Of a stretch of DNA of 64,000 bases, positions 16,314-25,928 are shown piece after piece (position 1 is the stretch's first letter; each line of letters starts with the position of its first letter). The stretch covers positions 310,001-374,000 of the forward strand of contig NZ_CP020331.1 of the NCBI RefSeq assembly GCF_002043005.1, in the 5' to 3' direction. The notes beneath the pieces are model-generated. The model searched no databases. It saw only the letters and a program-made list of their open reading frames with translations, and was not told where the DNA came from. This DNA comes from Martelella mediterranea DSM 17316. Lineage in GTDB: Bacteria > Pseudomonadota > Alphaproteobacteria > Rhizobiales > Rhizobiaceae. The position numbers and the translations under genes were made by a program.

Positions 16314-19001
16314 ATGAGTAAAGTCGAACTTCAAATTGGCGGTCATATTGATCCCGATCCTCTGGAGACGCGCGAATGGATCGAAGCGCTCACCGCGGTG
16401 ATCGAGGCCAATGGAAGTTCGCGCGCCCAATTCCTGCTCAGGCAGTTGGAGGAGGTCGGACGGCGCAACGGCGTTTTTGTCGGCGGTCAGCCCTATTCCT
16501 CCTACCGGAACACGATTCCCGTGGCGTCTCAGGGGCACTATCCGGGCAACCTCGCCATCGAGGAGAAGCTGACGTCGATCATGCGTTGGAACGCGCTGGC
16601 CATGGTGGTTCGCGCCAACAAGGCCTATGGCGGCCTGGGCGGCCATATCGCCAGCTATGCCTCCGTGGCGGAAATTTTCGAGGTCGGGTTCAATCATTTC
16701 TTCCGCGCGAAGACCGAGACATTCGGCGGCGATCTCGTTTACTTCCAGCCGCATTCGGCGCCGGGCGTTTACGCGCGCGCCTTCCTGGAAGGCAGGCTGC
16801 AGGAAGAGCAGCTTGACAATTACCGGCAGGAACTGTCGGGCAACGGGCTCTGTTCCTATCCGCATCCCTGGCTGATGCCGGATTTCTGGCAGTTTCCGAC
16901 AGGGTCGATGGGGATCGGCCCGTTGAACGCCGTCTACCAGGCGCGCTACATGCGTTACCTCGAAGCCCGCGGATTGGCCGACACCGCCGGGCGGCACGTC
17001 TGGGGCGTGTTCGGCGACGGCGAGATGGACGAGCCGGAATCGGTTGCCGGCCTGACGCTGGCCGCGCGTGAAAAGCTCGACAACCTGACCTTCATCGTCA
17101 ACTGCAACCTGCAGCGGCTTGATGGGCCGGTGCGCGGCAACGGCCAGATCATTCAGGAGCTTGAGAGCCTGTTTATCGGCGCTGGCTGGAATGTCATCAA
17201 GGTGCTCTGGGGGTCGGAGTGGGACGGCCTTTTCGCCCGGGACAAGGATCTGGTCCTGCTCAGGCGCTTTGCCGAAACCGTTGACGGGGAATACCAGAAT
17301 CTCGGCTCCAAGGACGGCGACTACAACCGCCATAAATTCTTCGACATCGACCCGGCCACGCGCGATCTGGTTTCGCACATGACCGACGACGAGATCCACA
17401 CGCTCAAGCGCGGCGGGCACGATCTCAGAAAACTTCATGCCGCTTTTGCCGCCGCCAAGGCGCATAAGGGGCGGCCCACGGTCATCCTCGCCAAGACCAA
17501 GAAGGGCTACGGCATGGGCAATGCCGGCGAAAGCAGGATGACGGCCCATCAGTCCAAGAAACTCGACATGGAAGCGCTGGTGAGCTTCCGCGACCGGTTC
17601 AAGCTGCCGTTGAGCGAGAAAGATCTCGAAGACCTGAAATTCTACAAGCCGGCGGATGACAGCGAGGAAATGCGCTATCTGCGCGCGCGCCGCGAGGCGC
17701 TGGGCGGGTCGATGCCGTCGCGGCGCACCACCGTTCAGGGCGCCGCGCTGCCCAACATTCCCGAACTTGCGGACTATGCGAAATTCGCGCTGGAGGCGGA
17801 TGGCAAGGAAATGTCGACCACGATGGCGGCGGTGCGCATGCTCAGCGCGCTCTTGAAGGACAAGTCGGTCGGACCGCGCATCGTGCCCATCGTCGCCGAT
17901 GAGGCGCGCACCTTCGGGATGGATAACCTGTTCCGCCAGATCGGCATTTATGCGCCCGAGGGCCAGCTCTACGAACCGGAGGATGCCGGCTCGATGCTGT
18001 TCTACAAGGAAGCGAAGAATGGCCAGCTGCTCGAAGAGGGGATTACGGAAGCCGGCGCCATTTCATCCTGGGCGGCGGCTGCCACATCCTATTCGGTTCA
18101 CGACACGGCGACATTGCCCTTCTACATCTATTATTCGATGTTCGGCTTCCAGCGCGTCGGCGACCTGATCTGGGCTGCGGCCGACCAGCGCGCCCGCGGG
18201 TTCCTGCTCGGCGCGACGGCGGGCCGCACGACCCTGTCCGGCGAGGGGCTGCAGCACCAGGATGGCGCAAGCCATGTGATTGCCGCGACCATTCCGAACT
18301 GCAAGGCCTACGACCCCGCCTTTGCCTACGAGCTCGCGGTGATCATGCATGCGGGCATCCTGCGCATGATGGATGAGCAGAGGGACGAGTTCTATTATCT
18401 GACCGTGATGAACGAGAACTACGCCCAGCCATCCATGCCGGAAGGATGCGAGGACGGAATCCTCAAGGGCCTGTACAAGCTCGGCGAACGCGGCAAGGCA
18501 GAATCCGAAGTCAAGGTCAGACTGGTCGGCTCCGGCACGATACTCAACGAGGTCATCGCCGCCGCCGATATCCTCGCTGACGATTTCGGCATTGCATCCG
18601 AGATCTTTTCGGCGACGAGTTTCTCGGAGCTTTCACGGGAGGCTCGCAGCGTCGAAAGGCGAAACCGGCTCTCGCCCCAAAAGGAACGGGCGAAGTCCTA
18701 TGTCGAGACATGTCTGCCTGGCGAACTGCCCATTATCGCCGCGACCGATTATGTCCGCGCCGTTCCCGAAATGATCGCTCCCTATGTCGAAGGCCGTCTT
18801 GTCGCCCTCGGCACGGATGGCTTCGGCAGGTCCGATCAACGCGAGGCCCTGCGCCGGTTCTTCGAGGTCGATCGCGAAAGCATCGCCATTGCTGCAATCG
18901 AGGCGCTTGTTCGGGCGGGGCACAGCGAACCCGAGACTTTGACCAAGGCGCTCAAGTCGTTCGGGATCGACGGCACGTCGCCGGATCCGTGGACAGTTTG
19001 A
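16314..19001 (+). CDS. aceE: Pyruvate dehydrogenase E1 component, homodimeric type
   Basis: Single-chain (alpha2) pyruvate dehydrogenase E1, 895 residues, the AceE length. It decarboxylates pyruvate with ThDP and reductively acetylates E2. The ThDP/Mg motif is GDGEMDEPESVAGLTLAARE through NCNLQRLDGPVRGNGQ (about residues 235-285). Other AceE landmarks are GGHIASYAS near residue 110, KTKKGYGMG near 395, LSGEGLQHQDGASHV near 640 and YYLTVMNENYAQPSMPEG near 695. Many alphaproteobacteria carry a two-chain (alpha2beta2) E1, so this form looks accessory. First gene of the operon; E2 follows after 11 bases. Confidence 0.97.
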   Translation: MSKVELQIGGHIDPDPLETREWIEALTAVIEANGSSRAQFLLRQLEEVGRRNGVFVGGQPYSSYRNTIPVASQGHYPGNLAIEEKLTSIMRWNALAMVVRANKAYGGLGGHIASYASVAEIFEVGFNHFFRAKTETFGGDLVYFQPHSAPGVYARAFLEGRLQEEQLDNYRQELSGNGLCSYPHPWLMPDFWQFPTGSMGIGPLNAVYQARYMRYLEARGLADTAGRHVWGVFGDGEMDEPESVAGLTLAAREKLDNLTFIVNCNLQRLDGPVRGNGQIIQELESLFIGAGWNVIKVLWGSEWDGLFARDKDLVLLRRFAETVDGEYQNLGSKDGDYNRHKFFDIDPATRDLVSHMTDDEIHTLKRGGHDLRKLHAAFAAAKAHKGRPTVILAKTKKGYGMGNAGESRMTAHQSKKLDMEALVSFRDRFKLPLSEKDLEDLKFYKPADDSEEMRYLRARREALGGSMPSRRTTVQGAALPNIPELADYAKFALEADGKEMSTTMAAVRMLSALLKDKSVGPRIVPIVADEARTFGMDNLFRQIGIYAPEGQLYEPEDAGSMLFYKEAKNGQLLEEGITEAGAISSWAAAATSYSVHDTATLPFYIYYSMFGFQRVGDLIWAAADQRARGFLLGATAGRTTLSGEGLQHQDGASHVIAATIPNCKAYDPAFAYELAVIMHAGILRMMDEQRDEFYYLTVMNENYAQPSMPEGCEDGILKGLYKLGERGKAESEVKVRLVGSGTILNEVIAAADILADDFGIASEIFSATSFSELSREARSVERRNRLSPQKERAKSYVETCLPGELPIIAATDYVRAVPEMIAPYVEGRLVALGTDGFGRSDQREALRRFFEVDRESIAIAAIEALVRAGHSEPETLTKALKSFGIDGTSPDPWTV

Positions 19002-19012
19002 GGGTGTCGGAC

Positions 19013-20302
19013 ATGAGCAAGACCATAGAATTCACCGTGCCCGATATCGGCGATTTCTCTAGCGTGCCTGTCGTCGAAATCCATGTCGCGCCGGGCGATA
19101 CCATATCGATCGACGACTCCGTCATATCGCTTGAATCCGACAAGGCCACGCTGGATGTGCCCTCCACCATTGCCGGGCGGATCGTCGAAGTGTGCGTCGG
19201 TGAAGGCGACAGGGTCAGCCAGGGCTCGCTGATCGCCATCGTCGAGATCAGCGCCGAGAATGCAGCTTCGGATGAGGCTCGGGGCACTGAGAAAGAGACG
19301 GCGGTCGAGACCGCCACTGCCGAGCCCCCGGACGCCGCCGCCGCGCCGGCGTCAAAGCCGGCGTTGGCGACAACCACGACGGCGGTCGCCGATGGAAGGT
19401 TGGCCCATGCCTCGCCCGGGGTTCGAAAGCTCGCGCGCGAACTCGGCGTCGAGATCGGGTCGGTGAGCGGGAGCGGCCCCAAGGGCCGGATAACGCGCGA
19501 CGACCTGCATGCCTTTGTGAAATCGAGGCTTGGCGGCAGCGCGCCATCGGCAAATGCTGCCACCGGCGAAGGGTTGGACCTCCTTCCCTGGCCGAAAGTC
19601 GATTACGAGAAATTTGGCGAAACGGAACGCGTGCCGCTTTCCCGTATCGCCCGGCTTTCCGGCCCCAACCTGGCGCGCAATGCGACGATCATTCCGCATG
19701 TCACCAATTTCGAGGAGGCCGACATCACCGAGCTGGAGGCGTTCCGGAAATCTCTCAACGCTGATTCCAGAGACGGCCTCAAGCTTTCGATCCTGCCGTT
19801 CGTTGCCAAGGCGGCGGCGGCCACGCTGAGGCTGCACCCCAAGTTCAATTCTTCGCTCGATGGCGATGCACTCGTCCTGAAGAAATATTTCAATATCGGG
19901 GTGGCCACGGATACGCCGGAGGGGCTGGTCGTGCCTGTGGTCAAGGCCGCGGACCAGAAGGGGATCATCGAGATCGCCGCGGAAATGGTCGAGCTCGCCG
20001 CTCAGGCGAGAGCCGGCAAGCTCAAGCCTCAGGACATGCAGGGCGCAACCTTCACGATATCGTCTTTGGGCGGCATCGGCGGTACGAATTTCACGCCGAT
20101 CATCAATGCGCCCGAGGTCGCCATTCTGGGTATGACGCGGGCCAGGATGCAGCCGGTGTGGAACGGAGAGGACTTCGAGCCGCGCCTGATACAGCCGCTT
20201 TCCATGAGCTGGGATCACCGTGCCGTCGACGGCGTGGCCGCCGCGCGCTTCCTGGTGACGCTGAAAGACATGCTGTCGGATTTCCGGCGTATTACCCTTT
20301 AG
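19013..20302 (+). CDS. aceF: Dihydrolipoamide acetyltransferase (PDH E2)
   Basis: E2 core of the PDH complex, 429 residues. One lipoyl domain (about 1-80) with lipoyl-lysine K44 in LESDKATLDVPS; a flexible linker rich in A, T, E and P (about 82-130); the E1/E3-binding domain (about 135-170: HASPGVRKLARELGVEIGSV, GPKGRITRDDLHAFV); and the CATase domain (about 200-429) with the active-site HxxxDG as WDHRAVDGVAAARF near 400. One lipoyl domain is fewer than the three of E. coli AceF. The ATG at 19013 is the only start giving an intact lipoyl domain. Confidence 0.97.
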   Translation: MSKTIEFTVPDIGDFSSVPVVEIHVAPGDTISIDDSVISLESDKATLDVPSTIAGRIVEVCVGEGDRVSQGSLIAIVEISAENAASDEARGTEKETAVETATAEPPDAAAAPASKPALATTTTAVADGRLAHASPGVRKLARELGVEIGSVSGSGPKGRITRDDLHAFVKSRLGGSAPSANAATGEGLDLLPWPKVDYEKFGETERVPLSRIARLSGPNLARNATIIPHVTNFEEADITELEAFRKSLNADSRDGLKLSILPFVAKAAAATLRLHPKFNSSLDGDALVLKKYFNIGVATDTPEGLVVPVVKAADQKGIIEIAAEMVELAAQARAGKLKPQDMQGATFTISSLGGIGGTNFTPIINAPEVAILGMTRARMQPVWNGEDFEPRLIQPLSMSWDHRAVDGVAAARFLVTLKDMLSDFRRITL

Positions 20303-20313
20303 GAGATCTGTTG

Positions 20314-22062
20314 ATGAAAACGAACATCAAGGTCCCCGCTATAGGGGACTTCGCCAATGTGCCGGTCGTCGAGGTGAGCGTCGCAGTGGGTGACATCATC
20401 GGGGTCGACGACACGGTCGTGATGCTGGAAAGCGACAAGGCGACGCTCGATATTCCCTCGCCCGTCGCGGGCAGGGTCACGGCCATACACATCGCTGTCG
20501 GCGATCGCGTCAGTGAGGGCAGCGTCATCCTGGAGGTCGAAGCCGGAACCGGTTCTACGGCCGGGAGAAGCGAGGCTGCAAGGGAGTCGGGCGCGCAGCC
20601 GGCCGTCGCGCAATCGTCGCGCGCGCCGCTGACAACGCCTTCGGTCCACGCCGCGCCAGGTTTGCCGGATGCGGACGCTGAGGCCGACCTTGTCGTTATC
20701 GGGGCGGGGCCGGGCGGCTATACGGCCGCCTTCCGCGCGGCTGACCTCGGCCTGAATGTGACCCTTGTCGAACGCGACCCCAATCTGGGGGGCGTCTGCC
20801 TGAATGTCGGTTGCATACCGTCCAAGGCGCTGTTGCATGCGGCCAAGGTGATTGACGAGGCGGCGGCGATGTCGGGCCACGGCATTGCCTTCCCGAAACC
20901 CGAAATCGATATCGATCGATTGCGCGCATGGAAGAGTGATGTGGTCGGAAAGCTGACGGGCGGACTGACCGGGCTTGCCAAGAGACGCAAGGTCAAGATC
21001 GTGCGCGGGTCTGCCGCGTTCGAAGGCGGCAATCTCGTGCGCGTGTCGCATGCGGGCGACGAGAAAACCATCGCCTTCAAGCAGGCGATCATCGCCTGCG
21101 GCTCCGAGCCGGTGCGGCTCCCTTTCCTGCCGGACGATGACAGGATCATCGACAGCACGGGCGCACTCGAACTTGCCGATATCCCCAAGCGCATGCTGGT
21201 GCTGGGCGGCGGCATTATCGGCCTTGAAATGGCGCAGGTCTATCACGCGCTCGGTGCGGGCATCACCATTGTCGAGCTTATGGACCAGATCATCCCGGGG
21301 GCTGACAGGGATATCGTCGCCCCTTTGATGAAACGTATCGAGCAGCGCTACGAGAACGTGCTCCTGAAGACCAAGGTGACAAAGGTGCAATCCGAGAAGG
21401 CGGGAATGAGGGTCACGTTTGAAGGGTCGGAGGGAACCGGCGAGGAACTGTTCGACAAGATCCTCTCGGCGGTGGGCCGCAGGCCGAATGGCCGGCTGAT
21501 CGGCGCCGAAAAAGCGGGGATCAGTGTCGATGAGGGCGGTTTCATCAGGGTCGACCGGCAGATGCGGACCAGCCGGGAGAACATATTCGCCATTGGCGAT
21601 GTCGTCGGGCAGCCAATGCTGGCGCACAAGGCCGCGCATGAAGGCAAGGTCGCCGCGGAAGTCGCTGCCGGCCAGAAATCCGCCTTTGATGCACGGGCCA
21701 TTCCCTCCGTCGCCTATACCGAGCCGGAGGTCGGCTGGGTGGGCCTGACGGAAAACGAGGCCAGGTCAAAAGGCATCGCCTATAGAAAGGCGTCCTTTCC
21801 CTGGGCGGCTTCCGGGCGGGCGCTTGCCATGGCCGGTTCGGACGGCGTTTCCAAGCTGCTGTTCGATCCCGATAGCGGACGCGTTCTCGGCGCCGGCATT
21901 TGCGGTCCGAACGCGGGCGAACTGCTTGCCGAAGTGGCGCTCGCCATCGAGATGGGCGCCGATGCCGAGGACCTGTCGCTCACCATTCATCCCCATCCGA
22001 CCTTGTCCGAGACCATCGGGCTTGCCGCTGAAATCTTCGAAGGAACGATCACCGACCTTTGA
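20314..22062 (+). CDS. lpdA: Dihydrolipoamide dehydrogenase (PDH E3) with N-terminal lipoyl domain
   Basis: E3 of 582 residues, about 110 longer than the basic enzyme because of an N-terminal lipoyl domain (about 1-78, K42 in LESDKATLDIPS) and a linker. The core has the FAD motif VIGAGPGGYTAAFRA near residue 130, the redox disulfide GGVCLNVGCIPSKALL, the NAD motif LGGGIIGLEMAQVY near 300, FAIGDVVGQPMLAHKA near 430, and the His-Glu pair in TIHPHPTLSETI near 565. It reoxidises E2 dihydrolipoamide with NAD. E3 with its own lipoyl domain is known from some proteobacterial PDH operons. AGGAG precedes the ATG. Confidence 0.97.
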   Translation: MKTNIKVPAIGDFANVPVVEVSVAVGDIIGVDDTVVMLESDKATLDIPSPVAGRVTAIHIAVGDRVSEGSVILEVEAGTGSTAGRSEAARESGAQPAVAQSSRAPLTTPSVHAAPGLPDADAEADLVVIGAGPGGYTAAFRAADLGLNVTLVERDPNLGGVCLNVGCIPSKALLHAAKVIDEAAAMSGHGIAFPKPEIDIDRLRAWKSDVVGKLTGGLTGLAKRRKVKIVRGSAAFEGGNLVRVSHAGDEKTIAFKQAIIACGSEPVRLPFLPDDDRIIDSTGALELADIPKRMLVLGGGIIGLEMAQVYHALGAGITIVELMDQIIPGADRDIVAPLMKRIEQRYENVLLKTKVTKVQSEKAGMRVTFEGSEGTGEELFDKILSAVGRRPNGRLIGAEKAGISVDEGGFIRVDRQMRTSRENIFAIGDVVGQPMLAHKAAHEGKVAAEVAAGQKSAFDARAIPSVAYTEPEVGWVGLTENEARSKGIAYRKASFPWAASGRALAMAGSDGVSKLLFDPDSGRVLGAGICGPNAGELLAEVALAIEMGADAEDLSLTIHPHPTLSETIGLAAEIFEGTITDL

Positions 22063-22131
22063 AGATGAGGCTGCTGTTCGAGCATGTCTCGCATCGGCGC
22101 ATTCCTTTTGAATCCGGCCCGGCCGGCAGCG

Positions 22132-22150
22132 TTGTCCACTAGCTGGACAA
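22132..22150. promoter_or_regulatory. Inverted repeat TTGTCCA-CTAGC-TGGACAA
   Basis: Seven-base arms match perfectly around a five-base spacer, 143 bases upstream of the ring-cleavage operon start and 70 bases after the lpdA stop. Candidate operator for one of the IclR-type regulators of the aromatic island; nothing else in 22063-22292 looks functional apart from the ribosome site at 22280. Confidence 0.5.
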
Positions 22151-22292
22151 ATTCGAATTCCGGCTGGATTTCAATCGGATGGCGTCCTTATGGTGGTGAA
22201 AGCGACACGGAAACAGGTTCCGGCTCTTGCTGAAAAACGTAGCCCGAGGGTGTGCGTTATCACAGTGAAAGCCGAACGGGAGGAGTGGATAG

Positions 22293-23273
22293 ATGTCGAT
22301 TATTTCCCTTGGATATATGGGTATCAATTCCAAGAGGCTGGGTGATTGGGAAGGCTTCGCCACGGATCTGCTTGGCATGCAGAAAGTGGATCAGGGCGGT
22401 CCCATGCGCATGTTCCGGATGGATGACCGCAAGCAGCGCCTGATCGTGACCGGCGAAGGCGAGGAGGATCTTGCCTTCATGGGCTGGGAGGTCGGCTCGC
22501 CCGAAGATCTGGAAGCTCTGGCGGCCAGGCTCGAGAATGCGGGCTTCCCCGTCACCTTGCACGGCGCGTCCCTATCCGATCAACGCCACGTTGCCCGTCT
22601 GATTTCCTTCCATGATCCCGACGGCAACCGGTTGGAAGCCTTTTACGGGCCCGAGATCGCAAGCGATCCCTTCCTGTCCGGGCGACCGATCAGCGGCTTC
22701 AAGACCGGGTCTCTCGGCATGGGGCATGCCGTCCTGCATGTCGCCAACGTTGAGGGAATCCTGCATTTCTACAGGGACATACTGGGTTTCAACGTGACCG
22801 ATTACGGCCTGAAGCCCTATCCGCTCTACTTCTTCCACGTCAATGGACGCCATCACAGTTTCGCGATGGTCGGCTCCGGCCGCAAGGGCATTCACCACTT
22901 CATGGTCGAACTGCTCTCGCTCGATGATGTGGGCCAGGGCTATGACATAGCCCAGCAGCGCGACGAGGGCATTGCCTATACGCTCGGTCGGCACTCCAAT
23001 GACCATATGATGAGTTTCTACACCAACACGCCGTCCAAGTTCTTCGTGGAATACGGCTGGGGCGCGCAGGTGGTTGATCCCGAGACCTGGAAGCCGTTCG
23101 AGACGCATGAAGGTCCGTCGACCTGGGGGCATGAGCGCGTCTATCTGCCCGAAGACGATGAAGTCAGAATTCGGATGCGCGAGATGCGGCACAAGAATGC
23201 CCGCGACGGGTTCCGCGCGCCCGATCCGAAGCCGAACTGCGCCTGGCTCGATAGCGTCGTGCACGCAGAATAA
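22293..23273 (+). CDS. Type I extradiol ring-cleavage dioxygenase (VOC superfamily, BphC-like)
   Basis: Two-domain vicinal-oxygen-chelate dioxygenase of 326 residues. The full set of extradiol residues known from BphC can be aligned by eye: iron ligands H145 (LGMGHAVLHV), H202 (GIHHFMVE) and E253 (FFVEYGWG); acid-base residues H188 (NGRHHSF), H234 (LGRHSNDH) and Y243. It should cleave a catechol next to the hydroxyls with Fe(II) and O2. The diol substrate is unknown. First gene of a four-gene run with a FAH hydrolase, a flavin hydroxylase and a quinone reductase. GGGAGGAG lies before the ATG. Confidence 0.92.
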   Translation: MSIISLGYMGINSKRLGDWEGFATDLLGMQKVDQGGPMRMFRMDDRKQRLIVTGEGEEDLAFMGWEVGSPEDLEALAARLENAGFPVTLHGASLSDQRHVARLISFHDPDGNRLEAFYGPEIASDPFLSGRPISGFKTGSLGMGHAVLHVANVEGILHFYRDILGFNVTDYGLKPYPLYFFHVNGRHHSFAMVGSGRKGIHHFMVELLSLDDVGQGYDIAQQRDEGIAYTLGRHSNDHMMSFYTNTPSKFFVEYGWGAQVVDPETWKPFETHEGPSTWGHERVYLPEDDEVRIRMREMRHKNARDGFRAPDPKPNCAWLDSVVHAE

Positions 23274-23314
23274 AACAGTAACTTGAACAGATAAAAACCG
23301 GAGAGGAGACGACG

Positions 23315-24157
23315 TTGCGAGTAGCATCATTCATTTTGCCCGAGGGCACCGCATCTTACGGAGTGGTTGAAGGGGATACGATCAGGGATGCCGGCGCCGG
23401 CCTGCGCGCCAAATACCCCCACCTCAAGGCGGTGATTGCGGCAGATGCGATTGGAGAATTGCGGTCTGCCGATGGCGAAACTCTCACGGCAGACAGCGTC
23501 AGCTTCATCCCGACGATCCAGAATCCGGACAAGATCATCTGCATCGGGCTCAACTATCTGGGCCATATCAAGGAGACTGGCCGGGACCGGCCGGAATATC
23601 CCTCGATCTTCACCCGATACCCGTCGACGGTCGTTGGTCACGACCAGCCCATGATCCGGCCGAAGGCGTCGGACAAGTTCGACTACGAGGGCGAGTTCGC
23701 GGTGGTCATCGGCAAGCGCGGGCGCGCCATCGCAAAGGACAAGGCCTTCGATCACGTGGCCGGATATACCGGCTTCAATGATGGTTCGATCCGCGACTAT
23801 CAACGGCATACGACCCAGTTCTGGGGCGGCAAGAATTTCGACCGGTCGGGCTCCATGGGACCGTGGATCGTCACGCCTGACGAATTGGGCGACGTTGACA
23901 GCCAGACCCTTGTCACGCGGCTGAATGGCGAGGTGATGCAGGAAACGTCCATTGGCGATCTGGCGTTCAAGGTGCCGGATCTGATCGCCTATGTCTCCAC
24001 GATCACGGAACTCCTGCCGGGCGACATCATCGCGACAGGCACGCCGAGCGGCGTCGGTTTCTTCCGGGATCCGAAGGTGTTCATGAAAGCCGGCGACCGG
24101 ATCGAAGTCGAGATTTCGGGCATTGGAACGCTGCGAAACACCATTGCCGACGAATAA
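23315..24157 (+). CDS. Fumarylacetoacetate hydrolase (FAH)-family enzyme
   Basis: FAH-superfamily enzyme of 280 residues. The catalytic domain (about 70-280) has IICIGLNYLGHIKE, the metal-binding acidic pair in YEGEFAVVIG, GYTGFNDGSIRDYQ, TQFWGGKNFDRSGSMGPWIVT and the signature GTPSGVGFFRDP. Members hydrolyse C-C bonds of 1,3-diketo acids, decarboxylate oxalocrotonate-type acids or hydrate dienoates; here it most likely acts on the ring-cleavage product made by the upstream dioxygenase (inference). A TTG start (TTGCGAGTA, after GAGAGGAGAC) is used at 23315; the next in-frame ATG would remove conserved residues. Confidence 0.92.
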   Translation: MRVASFILPEGTASYGVVEGDTIRDAGAGLRAKYPHLKAVIAADAIGELRSADGETLTADSVSFIPTIQNPDKIICIGLNYLGHIKETGRDRPEYPSIFTRYPSTVVGHDQPMIRPKASDKFDYEGEFAVVIGKRGRAIAKDKAFDHVAGYTGFNDGSIRDYQRHTTQFWGGKNFDRSGSMGPWIVTPDELGDVDSQTLVTRLNGEVMQETSIGDLAFKVPDLIAYVSTITELLPGDIIATGTPSGVGFFRDPKVFMKAGDRIEVEISGIGTLRNTIADE

Positions 24158-24188
24158 GAAAACAAGACAAGAAGGCTGGAGGACAAAG

Positions 24189-25928
24189 ATGATACCGACG
24201 CACGCGGATGTTGCCGTCATTGGCGGCGGCCCCGTCGGGCTGACCGCAGCAAGCCTGCTGGGCAGACTCGGCATCAATTGTGTTCTGTTCGAGCGGAACC
24301 AGACGACTGCCTTTCATCCGAAGGGTCACGTGGTGAATACCCGGACCATGGAGATTTTCCGGATGATGGGCATAGCCGAGGGCGTGGACGCGGAGGCGCT
24401 TCCCCTTGAACGGCACGCCGGCATCGGGTTTGTCACCAGCCTTCTCGGCGATGAGATCGGCGCGATCAAGACGCGCAGCGATCCCGAATGGGCGCGCATC
24501 GAGCGCACTCAAAGCCCTGTGCTGAAGCGGTCATGCCCGCAGGACAGGCTGGAGCCGGTGATCCGCAACCATGCGGAAGGCTTTGAAAGCGTGTCGCTGA
24601 ATTTCGGCTGCAATATCACCGGCATCGAACAGCATGATGATGGCGTCACGCTCAGCTGGGAGAACTCCGACGGCGCCTCCGGCACCACGCAGGCTAAATA
24701 CGTGATTGCCGCGGACGGCACGCGCAGCGAAGCGCGCGATGCGGTCGGCCTCGGTATCAGCGGCGAGTCGATGGGGCAGCAGATCGGCATCTATTTCCAT
24801 GCCGATCTTTGGGAATATGTGAAGGACCGGCCTTATCTGCTCATGTGGATCTATAACGCCAGGACGTCGGGCGTGCTGATATCGCTGGATGGGCGCAATC
24901 GCTGGACCTACAATTTCGGCTATGCGGAAACCGAGACGCGGCACGATTTCACCGAGGAGCGCTGTCTGGAGATACTGCATGCGGTGATCGGGACGGATGA
25001 TATCGACATCGAAATCAAGAACATCATGCCATGGCGCATGCAGGCGCGCATTGTCGATTCCATGTCGAAGGGGCGTGTCTTCTTTGCCGGCGATGCCGCG
25101 CATCCGTTGCCGCCCACGGGCGGGCAGGGAGTAAACACCGGTGTTGCCGATGTGCATAATCTGGCGTGGAAACTGGATTTCGTTCTCAGGAGATTTGCGC
25201 CCGAAGGTCTGCTGGAGACCTATGACACGGAGCGCCGGCCAGTTGCCAAGTTCAATGTCGAGCAAAGCGCGCGCAACGCCCGGGCCATGGAGAAGAAGGG
25301 CCTGTCGGGAATGCTGTTCAATGACAGCAAGTTCCTGTCCAACATCGAGGGGCCCGCGGGCGCCGCAAACCGGGCGAAGCTCGCCGAGGGCATTCCGGAA
25401 CAGCGCGCGCATTTCGACTATCCGGGCCAGACCTTCGGCTTTCACTATGATTCCAGCCTCGTGACGGGAGATGGCACGCCCGAGCCGCCCACCGAGGTGG
25501 AAACCTACACGCCAACGGCGCGTCCCGGGCACCGCGCGCCGCATATTCCGGCCCGTTTCGAGGGTCGGGACATTTCGATCATCGACCTCTTTGATCTTGA
25601 GGCCTTCACGCTTCTTGCGGGCCCGAAGGGGCAAGCCTGGAAGGCGGCGCTTGACGGCCTGGACGGCAAGCCACTGCCGAAGGTGAACGCCTATCTGGTT
25701 GGACATGGTCTCGATGTCGAAACCGATCTTGACGCCTGGAAAGACCTGTATGGGGTCTCGGATGAAGGGGCGGTTCTCGTCCGTCCCGATGGGCATGTGG
25801 CGTGGCGCAGCTCCCGGGGCGGCGATGCTGATGCCCTGATTGCCGCGCTTTTCAGGTCGATCGGCCGGAATTCCGCATCCGAAGCTGAAACCGCTACGAG
25901 AAAGACCGTATTGAATGCCGCATCCTGA
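24189..25928 (+). CDS. FAD-dependent aromatic hydroxylase (PheA/MhpA group)
   Basis: Group A flavoprotein monooxygenase of 579 residues. FAD-binding GGGPVGLTAASLLG (about 12-25), the DG motif as AADGTRSEARDAVGL near 175, and the GD motif as FFAGDAAHPLPPTGGQGVNTG near 300. A C-terminal thioredoxin-like domain (about 450-560, ending VLVRPDGHVAWRS) is typical of the phenol-hydroxylase/MhpA branch. It would insert the ortho hydroxyl to make the catechol for the dioxygenase, using NAD(P)H and O2. CTGGAGGACAAAG precedes the ATG at 24189. Overlaps the next gene by 14 bases. Confidence 0.92.
   Translation: MIPTHADVAVIGGGPVGLTAASLLGRLGINCVLFERNQTTAFHPKGHVVNTRTMEIFRMMGIAEGVDAEALPLERHAGIGFVTSLLGDEIGAIKTRSDPEWARIERTQSPVLKRSCPQDRLEPVIRNHAEGFESVSLNFGCNITGIEQHDDGVTLSWENSDGASGTTQAKYVIAADGTRSEARDAVGLGISGESMGQQIGIYFHADLWEYVKDRPYLLMWIYNARTSGVLISLDGRNRWTYNFGYAETETRHDFTEERCLEILHAVIGTDDIDIEIKNIMPWRMQARIVDSMSKGRVFFAGDAAHPLPPTGGQGVNTGVADVHNLAWKLDFVLRRFAPEGLLETYDTERRPVAKFNVEQSARNARAMEKKGLSGMLFNDSKFLSNIEGPAGAANRAKLAEGIPEQRAHFDYPGQTFGFHYDSSLVTGDGTPEPPTEVETYTPTARPGHRAPHIPARFEGRDISIIDLFDLEAFTLLAGPKGQAWKAALDGLDGKPLPKVNAYLVGHGLDVETDLDAWKDLYGVSDEGAVLVRPDGHVAWRSSRGGDADALIAALFRSIGRNSASEAETATRKTVLNAAS

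Noticed and set aside
16275..17549. 424-codon minus-strand open frame opposite aceE
   Set aside because: Antisense shadow of a highly conserved enzyme gene; no recognisable domain.
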